DNA of 64,000 nt from Alligator mississippiensis (Eukaryota > Chordata > Crocodylia > Alligatoridae): positions 217,375,810 to 217,439,809 of the forward strand of contig NC_081827.1 in the NCBI RefSeq assembly GCF_030867095.1, given 5' to 3'. The notes below the pieces were generated by a model. It did not search any database. It had not been told where the DNA came from and was given only the letters and a program-made list of their open reading frames with translations. A program made the translations under genes and the position numbers. Positions 26,301-38,300 of this stretch are shown here, piece by piece. How positions within the stretch are numbered: the stretch's first letter is position 1; each line of letters opens with the position of its first letter.

Positions 26301-29300
26301 GATTTTAAAATACTGTTTTGTACCATTCTGATTTCCACTCAAACCTAATTTGGCATCAAGTACAAGTATTAAAAATATTATCTATTAAAAAGGAAACATC
26401 TCAAATCTTTTTTAACTTAATAAAAAACTAAGATGTATGTATTCAGTTCTTAATTTTTAAGCCCCTATAATTGCTTAAATAAGCAATCCTAGTGGTACTT
26501 AGCTGGCAGAAAATAGTACCTAATTAACTATAAAGGTTATGTTTAATTGCAAAGCAATGTATTTTTTTTTAATGGTTACAAACTGGTGAGAGATGACCTT
26601 TCTTTACAAAGGTAAAGTATAATTGCAAAACAAGATTCAAATAGATTATTTAAATCAAGATTCCATGCTTGATAATTTTAAATTATAAGTAAAATCGGTT
26701 TAAGTCAAACCACCCTGTTTTTGCCATGAGACTGAAAGTTTTAGGTTACTGACGGATAATTATTCGAACCTGTCAGTTGTGATCCAGATAGCTTACTAGC
26801 TATTTAATATTGTGATGGGAACCATGTACCTGAATATCTGACAGTTCTTTATAGAGTTTGTCTTGAAACATATAAATAGGATTTTGAAACTCAGAAAAGA
26901 TTGGGACTTTTGGACAAGTAGTATCTGGCTGAGGTGAGAATCTTGAGCCCTATTTCAATATCTAACCCCCAAATGGGAGTGAATACTAATAAACTTCTAA
27001 GTTTGCAACATTTAGGCTGCTGACAGACATGGAAAGAAAAACAAACAAACAAAACCCGGCACTATACCAGAAGAAGAAGCATGTTAGTTTGACTCAGCTC
27101 CCCAACATCTGTATAGATTGGGCACTTCAGCTGATCTTTTAGGCATTTTTATCTAATAGCTGATTCAATCCGATTAAAAGCACCAAAAAGCCCTGCTGAA
27201 GCACCTGATCTATACAGACGATGGGTGAGCTGGGTCAAACTAATGCAGTGCCTCTTCTGGGCATGTGATGCACTTGGCACGGGAGTGTGCCAAGCTGAAA
27301 GTAAAGTGCTGTTTGTTTGGGGGGGTGTCATGTCTGTAAGCAGCCTTAGGATGAGACTACATGTGTCCCTGAAGAAGAGGCATCAAGTCACTAGCTCCTT
27401 TCACAGATGTATATTTGGTCTGAGGAAATCATCTTTCTTAGTGGGAATGGATGGTGATCACCTGTGGTGCTAGCAGTATGTCCTTACAGAAAGTTTTCAT
27501 TTTTATATAGATATAAGTCAGAAGTTAGTCAGGAAAATCGGAACATTTCCACTTCCACAGCTGCTGATGTTACAGGGAATCCTGCAATTTAGAGACATTT
27601 ATTTGATTTCAGCTAAATAAACATGGATATTTCTTTTTTTGCCATTTTAGACGCATTGTGCATTTATCGCTCTAGTCTATCTCACCTTCATCATGTTAGA
27701 TTTTATTTCTATTTCTCAGTCTTCTTTTTAAAGCAGAAGTTACAGCCTGCCATCATCTCTCCTTGCCTCATGACTTTCCAGTAAAGTTTCTCTTACTACC
27801 GGTGGGTTTGGATCCTTGATTGAGCTTCTGTTCTCCCTTTGCTCTTTAAGGAGGACAGTGACAGGCCTTCTCCTCCTCCTTCAGGAAGGGGCCTGGGGAA
27901 GTAAGGAAGGTCTCCCCAGTATGGGGAGCTAGAAGGAGCTACACTGCTCTTTTTAAACATCCTTTTAGAATTCTAAAAAGCTTGACTTATACAGAAAAAT
28001 AAATGGATAATTATTGATGTGGTTGAAGGAAAATAAATTAAACAAAGGCTGCAAATAGATGGTGGAACAGACACTTACGGAAGAGCAAAGGCCTCATTAT
28101 TTGCATAATTTAAAGGAGGTGTCTTTAAGGTCCAGTGTGTGTGCGCTAGGATGGAGACCTAATCGATTATTACTTGCATTCTTTCATTTAAAATGCAATT
28201 CTCTTCCATGGCCTGATCACCTTTCCAGTAACGGTTTGAAGTAATTTGGCCAAACTAGACATTTTATGTTTATTTTAATTTCACATACTAATGATTATTA
28301 TTATAAAAATAGTGAAGGTCTAGTTGTATTTTCATAGGTTTCAGAAAGAGTTCGCGTTTGTGCCAGAATACTACTTGGATCCATTTTTATCCTTAGTCGA
28401 GCTAAAGTAAACAGACATTCTCTCTTTCATCTAATTTTTCAGATTTGTTTCCACTATACGTAATCCATATATAATGGTGGTTGCCTGAAGCATATCATAT
28501 AGCTTTTTAAGAATATATGCTTTATATTTCTTGGCTTTGCTAAATTTAAGAGGATTGTATGGTAAAATACACTTAGATGATTTTTCCTTCATTTTACTTC
28601 CACCTGCGTATGGCTGGTTACTTTTTTAACACGCTTAGGAACCACAGTGGGTTAGAGTGAACTCAAGCTACAGTGATTTTCAGCTGCATTAATATTGCAT
28701 AAAGTGAATTCATAGGTTAGAATGAACTGAAACTGCATTGTTAGCAAAGGGATAATAGATAATGCCATTTATAAAGTTAAACTATTTTTCACTTTACTGG
28801 TGTTGATTGTGAAAGAATAGCATGATGTCAGTGCCTGAAAAATAAATAAATCTCCACAAAATCTTCAAGAGCATCTTCTAAAGACCACACATAAATGTAG
28901 ATGTGAGAATTAGGCAGCTGATCATAGGGATGAAACACCAAGTGTTCAAAAAAACAACATGAAAGTAGGAACTTGATGCTTTCTTCCTCCTTAATCAAAT
29001 AACAAAGATAAACTTTTGCATGTTATTAAATCCAAAACAAAGAAACTCCATATTTATAGCACCACTAAATAGTCCATTAAAAAGAGCAGGGAAACACAAT
29101 CATTATCTTTAATTAGGGATATGCCAGAACTGTAAGTGGCATTTCATTTGATGGTTTATTTTCTTTGATAGTCAGAAAGATCTCCCTTATTCAGAAGAGC
29201 CTTCAATTTTGTATTGTAACTATTTTATTTGTCATAATACAAATTGAGGTTCTCTTCAGTGGCTGCAAATTTTAAATGCCTTAAACCAGAGTATAAAGAT

Positions 29301-32300
29301 AATATTCCATATTTTGCTTCATTACATAGTTTTACCTCAAAATTGGAATTGAATTTCCACAATTATAGATCTCTACATTTAGAATTCAAACCTGAATTAA
29401 ATCTATCATCTGTTGCTTCATTATCAGCATTCCTTTGCTAATTGCCTGCTCCTTAGCCTGGCAGTTTTGTTCCTGTAGTTTTCCATTTGCTGCTTCCATT
29501 TGCTGCTTGTGGCAAAATGAGAGTCCTTGGCTAGCCACAAAGCTAGCTTCCCACCTGCCTCTGGGCATGCTGCCTGCCTGTCTCACCCACCACAACTTGT
29601 TGTTAATTAATTAAGTTGTTAATTAAGGTGGGAGGCTGCCCATTGTTACACCCTGATTGGGGGCAGGGGGGCTATCCACAGCTCCGTTCCATCCCTACAC
29701 CGCGGCCCAAGGCTCGCAGATGGCATCTCAGACAGTTAGCTAAACTGTCACCTTCGCCCATTAGCTGTGGCCCCCAACTGTGGGGACCTTTGGCTTCTGT
29801 AAGCCCTGGGCCCATCTCAGGCCCAGTTGGGACTCCAAGCTTCTGCGCTTTTTGTAGGCGTCCCTCGCAGTGGGCCCCTTGCCCTTTTGAACTGTGGTCC
29901 TGGCCCCAGCATTGATCAGTTGAGTACCTCAGCGGGGTTTTCGCTTCCTGCCTGCCTTTATGGATTGGGGTCCCCCATTCCCGGCTCAGGTGCTCCTTGA
30001 AGCATGCGTGGCCCTGCGGGGTCACTCCCCCAGCAAGCTCAGGTGCCTCCAGAAGCTTACCTGGCCTACCCTGCTCCAATGTTATATGGCCCACCTGTAG
30101 GTGAGGGCTGGGGTTAAGGCGCCCCTACTTACCTTTCACTGGGGTGGTAACTGGCCTGGTATTTTATGGGGGCTCCTGCATCACTGAGAGCCCCACCAGG
30201 CCACCCACTCCCAGAAGGGTGCAGTTTTAGGTCATGCCCAGGACCAAGAGCGTCCAAGCCATCCCCTACAGCTCCTTTCCTTGCCTCCAGGATGTTCCAA
30301 GCAGCCTTGCAGCCAGGCAATGTTACTGCCTGTCTTGCCAGCAGTAAACTGCTCTGTTTGTATAGGCAGCCATGGATCTAAAATGACTGCCACAATTAAG
30401 CACCTGCTGGCCACTTGGCTTGGCCCTAAAAGTGGCAGGCACCTACAATGCCCTGCCACACTGCTGTTCAAGAAAGTGGGAGGCTTTTGCTGTATAAAAT
30501 AAGGCAGTCACCTCTTACAGAAGTATAACTTTTGTCCTGGTTCACAAGTGCTTTTTCTATTTTGCTGAGTTCTTTTAACCGGCTATGTGTGGTGAGGTTG
30601 AGATCAAGGATACAAGATCTTTTATTGCAATTTGTGCCCCACCTCAAAGTTCTATATAGGTTGCAACACACTATGGTACACATTAGGGCTGTGCAAAGCT
30701 TCGGGTGCTGATTCGATTTGGAGGAGATTTAGCCCAATTCGGTGGCCGAATCTCTGAATCTGAATCAAATTGGGAAACCTAAAAAGGTCCAAATCAATTC
30801 GAAGCTCTCTGGATCAATTCGGAAAAGATTTGGAGGGATTTGGAGATTTGGCTAGTCCCCGCTCACTGCCGCAGGGAGCTGGGTCTGAACTCGGTGCCAG
30901 TAAGCAGGGAGCGGGCTGGAGGAGGGTGCAGGGACCATGGGGGGACCCCCACCAGGCCCCACCCCCTGCCTGCTCCCCCTGAGCACCCGCCAGTCCTGCC
31001 CATTCTCCCAGCCCTATCAATGGCTGCCCTACCTGGTCCTAGCATCCCAGTGCCTTTGAAAAAGAAAAAAAAAAAAAAGGCCCGCACTCATCATCTGCTG
31101 CAGTGGCCATCAGGGCTTCTGAGGGGCGTGCAGCGCAGGGCAGTGGGTGGCAGCAGGGATCACCCTCCCCCCTCCTTCCTGGCAGCAGCTGGTGAGTACG
31201 GGGCTTTTTTTTAAAGAGCCAGGACGCTGGGGCTGGGCAGGGCAGCCATTGATGGGACTGGGAGAGTGGGCGGGGGATGGGTCCTGTTTGATTTGGAGAT
31301 TCAGCCGATTTGGCAGCGGCCGAATCTCTGAATCGGATTTGGCTGAATCAATTCGGGACAGTGATTTGAATCAATGAATCAAATCACTATCCGCCAAATC
31401 GGCTGAATCTGAATCCTAGTATGCATCATCCAAGAGACTGAGGAAATCAGTGTTAGAGATTGTTACAACTCTGGAGAAGTTAAAAAAGTTACAACTCTGG
31501 AGCTATCTTTCAACCCTGTGTATTAAGATTTCACAGTAAATATTTACTTTAAAATCCTTTTGGGAACCACTTCTTTTCTAACACGGAAGGCAAGGTAGAG
31601 CTACACCTTTTAGAGTAACTAAATAAAGAATGCATAAGCTTTAGTGAATCCAGTCTCACTTTATCCAATGCAGCACCTGATGAAGTGAACGTAAACCCAT
31701 GAATGCTTATGTATCTCTGATTTAGTCTGTAACAGGCATAACCAACCTACAGCATGTGTGCCACAAGTAGCAAGGGCAGCCTCTGTGTATGACACAGAAG
31801 ATCAGGAAGGGGTAGGACAGAAAGCAGAAAAGAGAGCAGCAGATGGGGAAGGAAGCAGAAAGCAGAGCAGCAGATTGGACACAGGACAACTAGAGTAGCA
31901 TATGGGGAGTGTGCAGGGTTAACTTGTGGTATGCCTGCCAAAAAGGTTAGTCCCCACTGGTCTATAAGATGCATTTCTACCCTTCCTTCTGCCTGACTAC
32001 AAACTAACACAGCTAACTACCTATTGCTGCTTTTTAAAACTCCAGTTCATGAGTAGACTGCACAGTGTATCTCATGAAAGATGGAATATGAAGATGATTC
32101 TTATAAAAATAGGAAAAGAACCTGTTTAATACCAGAGTTGTGTGCCTTCCCTCTATTTCTAATTTAAAGATTAGGAAAACATGTTTAGTACAATAAGGAA
32201 TATAGTATTTGTATGTCATGATGCTCTGTATTGGCATACAGTTGCAATTAGGTAATGCGGTGTGAAGTCTGATTGGTAACTCAAAGGATGTATGGTTGGA

Positions 32301-35300
32301 CTGGGAACCACCTTCTTTTTCCAGCTAATCCAGTCTAAGGATTTTACTTTTCTGGTGCTATTTCCAAATAGTACTCTCCTCTCTATGGAGTCATGCACCT
32401 AGAAAACAACATTGTTTCAGTTGGATTGATGAGTGTTACAAGTTCCTGAAGCACAGACCACTATTTACAGTATGCACACCACTCATGAGTGTTTTTTTTA
32501 TTTTTACCAAACTGCCCCATTTACTACCTCTTTTCATAATATACATGATGTTCAAAGTCCTGACATCATACCTACTATTATTTATAATTTAGCCATAAAA
32601 GCTATTTAATTTGACATATTTTGTCATAATTGTCAGTATGATAACGAAATGAAATATGTCATTGTAGGGCCATTTTCATATCAGCCTGGGTTTTACTTTT
32701 AATATTTTAGCAGCATTAAAAGCATTTTTTTCTGGTTGTGTTTTTAAATGGTCAGTACATTCATACGTTATAATGCGATTAGAACTACACTTAATGGAAA
32801 AGGTTCAGTGTCTTAACCCTTGATTAGAAAGACTTCTCTTTTTTTCTGTTAGATCAATGCTGTCAAAGAATAACATTAAACAGTTTCTCCCTCTGTTTTG
32901 ATATACTCTGACCTCTAGTGGTTGTAAAACTTAATTGCTTGCACATCTTAGTTTGACATATTATTAAACTTGTTTTGTTGCAACTTTGGATTTTTGTAAT
33001 AAGTTTCACATTGATAGACTGGAATTAGATACCTGGCTGTGATACCTACTGATACCTACCTACTTTAATCTTTAGTGTCACATATTGCTAATTTTTTAAT
33101 CAATGGCACTAAACTAGATAAGATTCAACAAAGACAAATGCAAAGACCTTCACTTGCAATGGAATAATTGTATGCACAAATACAGACTGGGGAATGACTG
33201 GCTAGACTGCAGTACAACAGAGAAGGACCTGGGGATTACAGTGGACCATAAGATGAATATAAACCAACAGTACGCTCTTGTTGTGAAAAAAAAAAAAAAA
33301 AAGACCAAAGCATAGACTATATTAGCAGGAATATTGCATGGGAAATGATTTTTCCACTCTCTTCAGTGCTAGCAAGGCGCGTCACCTGGAGTACTGTCTG
33401 GTTTGCACTCCATACTTCAAGAAGCAAAAGAGTTCAGTGCAGAGTAGCAAAAAGTATTAGGGGCCTGGGAGGCTGAAAGAACTAGGACTATTTAGCTGAC
33501 AGAAGAGAAGCTTGAGGGTGGATTTGATAACAGTCTTCACATACCTGAATGGCATTTATAGAGAGAATGGAGATAGGCTTTTTATCATGACTACCAGGGA
33601 CTAGAAGCAACAGCCTCAGGCTTCAGTAGGGGAAGCTTAGTTTGGTGATTAGGAGCAACTTTCTGAGTAGGCAAGTGATGAAGCTCTGGAAGAGGCCACT
33701 TAGAAATTGTGGAATCCTTGGTAGTTTCAAGGAGCAGGTTAGATAAAACACGTGGCTGGGATAGTTTATTCGGGTATGGTCTTGTCTTGAGCAGGGGGCT
33801 GAACTAGATAACCTCATTAGGTCCCTTCCAGCACTACTTTTCTATGATCATATGATTCCTAAGAAGCATAATTAGTATTTTTTTTAAATATATTTTTGTG
33901 TTTCTACCATTCAAAATGGTGTAGATAATAAAGAAAAGAAAAATCAAGAAAATTCTGAATTTACTTTTCTGCCCTTTAATGTCTAAATGCATACAAGATT
34001 TATACATATATTTTTCAATAGGTTGGCTTTAATGTTATAATTCAGCTTAATTTATGCTGGCTGTTTTAAGTAGTTCATAATTTAACAAAGTTTATGAAGA
34101 TTGTTCATCTAATGGCAAGGCATAGAATATTCATGTTCTGAATAATCTTGCCCATGTGTAACTTTCAATATACTAATCCTAACTGACCATACTAATATTA
34201 CAATCCTTTCCCTCCCTGCCAACTCCTATTTAAAGGCAGCAGATCCAAGTAAATAAGGGCTGGAGCTTTAAGAACAACCTCAAAATATTGAAGAGATGAA
34301 ATTTTAAAAGTTGGCAACATTTAAACTGCAAACATTTTCACCAAAGAAGTGAGTTTGATAAATTACATTGTTTATTGCACATAATTTCATTTTCAAATTC
34401 AGGGCCAAATCTTGGAGCCCATTCAAGGCCTGAGCAGAAAAGTTGCATGTAGCAATCATCTGGAGGTATGTAGGAAGAGAATTGGTCAGGAATCTATATG
34501 GCAGCTACTGTATTTTCGAAATCCCAGTACTGCTGCAAGACACCTCTTCTCCACAGAACAAGTGGTTGGGAGATGCATGGATCTCCCATCCATGGCCCTG
34601 ATCCAGTGTGAAGCTGGTGTGCAGGCATGATCTGGCATGGGACCACAGTCCCATGTGCCAGATCAGATCCTGGCCCTCTGTGCTAGATCAGGCCTGCAAC
34701 CCAGCCCCAGCTGTGCATGCACCAGATTGGGCCTACCACCCTAGCCTCACACATGCCAAGTCAGGTTCCCTGCCCCAGTTCTGTGTACACTACATTGGAC
34801 CTGCCACATGGGCCTCAGCCGCAGCCCTAGCTCTTTGCATGAGGAGCTGGGCTTCTTGCTCAGGGCCCAACTGCATGTATTCTAGGTTGGGCCCTGGCCC
34901 CACAAGCATTGGATCAAATCTATTGTCCCAGCCCTGCACAAGCCTTGTCTGGCATATAGGGCCATGTCAGCTGGCTGCAAGGCTTGACTATTTGGTAGTG
35001 AGGAAGCAGTGGATGTGTTAAATGCCACCTCTCCCACCACCAAATTTCTGGATGTATGGGGATCTCCACAGGCCAGATTATGTGGTTCTTGGGCTGTGTC
35101 TTCACAAGAACTCACTCCATTACACCTTACTACTGTTTCCACATTGGATAACCTTATGGATAACCTTAACTATTTTTCCAATGTGTTTTGAATCTGCCTA
35201 ACCCAAGGGAAATATCACTGTTTAAGCATGCAGTCTGTTTAAAAATACGATGTACGTGCCTGTTATGCTTGTAGATCAGTCTTGCATAATTCCACTCAGC

Positions 35301-38300
35301 CTCAGCAAGTAGGAAGTTTGGGGGGCAAACCTTCTAACTGTTACAGTTTTGAGATGTAAATCTTTCTCTCCTTTAAGTAATTTTCTAACTCAAGTAATTA
35401 CAAAAATAATCACAGTACATCAGCCAAGTGTGAACGATAATACTCCATTTGTTCTACCTTACTTCAGAGGAAGCAGAGGAAAAGCTGCAGCAGGGCCCCT
35501 CGCTGCATCCTCTAGTATCCCATCTCTAAAGGCATTGGGCCAAAGCCTCTTCCTTCCTCAAACCCCAGCTAGCTGAGGCCCAGCCTAAAGCAATTTCATT
35601 CTTGTGTACCAAAGATGACACTTGCTGTTGGCTCCAACTGTCATTACCACCTAGCTTTAGCAGCCCCTTCAGGAGGAAAGGGAAGACATCCATTAATTAA
35701 CTCCTATCTTTCTGGCTGGTACGACAGCAGGGTAGAGGGTATCGCAGCTAGGGATACCTTTAGTATCTATCCCCACCAACAGCAAGCCCAATAAAGTTGT
35801 GGGAGATTTTCCCAGAGAGGCTGATAGCTGTAAGCGTTGTATGGGTTTAACTGCTGCTTCTGCAGAACTTCCCTTTTTTCTCCATTTCATTGCCTCCAAC
35901 TTCTTGTGGTTCTCAGCTAAAAATACAGTGATGCCACCTGTCCTAAATTCTTGCAGTGAAGGAATGCTTGGCTAGGAAAGGAGCCAGTCTTGTCATGAAA
36001 TAAGTTCAGGCCTTCTCATGAGTTTTAAAATGCTCTATGATTAGCTATCTACCCAGTTGCCTACCTCCATGGATAGAAAAACTTCCTCCTCAGGAAGCTA
36101 ATCAGATTCTTGGCAACTTGGCATCATTCTTACTGTAATGGAGACACTGGAAAGGGTGAGAAAAGCGGCTTGCCTTTGGCCAGGAAGGGGGAAGAGAGAG
36201 TCCTGCTGCAGTTTCCTACAAGACTAGAAGATATCTCTGCCAGAATTGCTCCTCAAACTTAGGTTAGGGAGATGAAGACACTCAGGAGGGGCAGAAGTGA
36301 GGCTTCAAAAAGATGTGGTGGGTTTGGAATCTTGGTGTGGGTAGGAGTTTGGGGAACAGAATTAATGGATGGCTTGGGGGTTGGAGGAAGGGCTGTAGGC
36401 TGGGAAATTTCATAGACATTCGGGCTGGAAGGGACCTTGGAAGATCATCGAGTCCAGCCCCCGCCCTAGGGGCAGGAAGTCAGCTGGGGTCACAGGTGCC
36501 CAGCAAGAAAAAATCAAGGTTTCTCTTAAAGGCATTCAAAGTAGGTGCTTAAACCACCTCCGGCAGCATGCTATTCCAGACCTTGGGGGCTCAGACAGTA
36601 AAGATGTTCTTCCTTATGTCCAGCCTGAAATGGTCTTGCAGGAGTTTATGACCATTCAACTTTGTCATCCCTTGGGGCGCTCTGGTGAACAAACGTTCCC
36701 CCAGATCCTGGAGAACACCCCTTATAAACTTATAGGTGGCCATCAGATTGCCCCTGAGCCTGCACTTTTCCAGGCTGAAGAGTCCCATAGCTCTCAGCCT
36801 CTCGTCATAAGGTCTGTTTTCTTGACCTCTGATCATGCACGTGGCTCTCCTCTGGACACTCTCAATCTTCTCCACATCCTTTTTGTATTGTGGAGCCCAA
36901 AACTGGATGCAGTACTCCAGCTGCGGCCTCACCAAGGCCGAGTACAAGGGGAGAATGACATCCCGGGATTTACTTAAGAAGCATCTATGGATGCAAGCCA
37001 GCGTTTTGCTCGCTTTACAAGCCGCAGCATCACATTGAAAGCTCATATTCATCTTGTGGTCAAACATGACCCCCGAGTCCCTTTCATCTGTAGTGCTAAC
37101 CAGCGTAGCATTGTCGAGCCTATAAGGATGCTGCAGGTTTTTCCTCCCAAGGTGGAGAACTTTACATTTTTCGGTGTTAAACACCATCAGGTTCTCATCT
37201 GCCCATTTCCTAAGCCTGTCAAGGTCAGCCTGGATTTACCTCCCTGTCCTCAGGTGTGGATACTTTACCCCAAAGTTTGGTATCATCGTGGAATTTGGCC
37301 AATCTTTTTCTGACACCAATGTCTACATCATTAATGAAGAGTTTGAACAATATAGGTCCAAGGACAGAGCCTTGTGGGACCCCACTGGTCACAGGGCACC
37401 ATGACGATTGACTTCCGTCAACCACCATCCTCTGGGTCCAACCACGGAGCCAGTTTCCCAGCCAGCAGATCATGGCGGACGCAAGGCCGCAGTTGGCCAG
37501 TTTTGCCAAGAGGTGATCGTGGGATACCAGATCGAAGGTTTTTTAAAGTCGAGATATATGACATCAATCTCTTCCCCCTTGCCCAGGTGATTGGTCACCT
37601 GGTCGTAAAAGGAAATGAGATTGGTCAAGCATGATGTACCCTCAACAAACCCATGCTGGCTATCCCTCAGGGTGTTGCCATCGGCCGGTCCCTTAAGAAC
37701 AGCCTCTTTGATAATCTTTTTCTAAGACCTTCCCTGGGATAGAAGTCAGGCTGATGGGCCTGTAGTTTGCCGGATCCACTTTCCTCCCTTTCTTGAAGAT
37801 AGGCACCACATTGGCCTTCTTCCAGTCTTCGGGAACTTCACCAGAGCACCAGGAGCTCTCAAGGATCCATACCAGGAGCTGAGCTATGATGCAGGCCAGC
37901 TCCTTGAGTACTCTGGGGTGTAAATTGTCAGGGCCAGCTTACTTGAAGATGTCCAGCCTTTCAAAGTGTTCCCTCACAAGGTCAGCACTGATGGAGGGCA
38001 AGGAACCACCCTCACTCAGGCATCCCTGTCCCGTAATGGGCAGGGGCCTCCCATGGGACTTGTGAAAGACGGACACAAAGTACCCATATAGTAAGTTGGC
38101 TTTTTCCTGGGCGTCGGTCATCAGTTGTCCCATCTGGTTCAGCAGGGGTCCAATGTTGCCCTTGCTTTTCCTCCAGCTCCCCACATATTTAAAAAAGGAC
38201 TTTTTATTGTCCTTGATACTTGTAGCTGATTGGAATTTCATCGCAGCCTTGGCTTTCCTGGTTCGCCTTCTGCAGGCCTGCACCAGTGCAGTATATTCCT

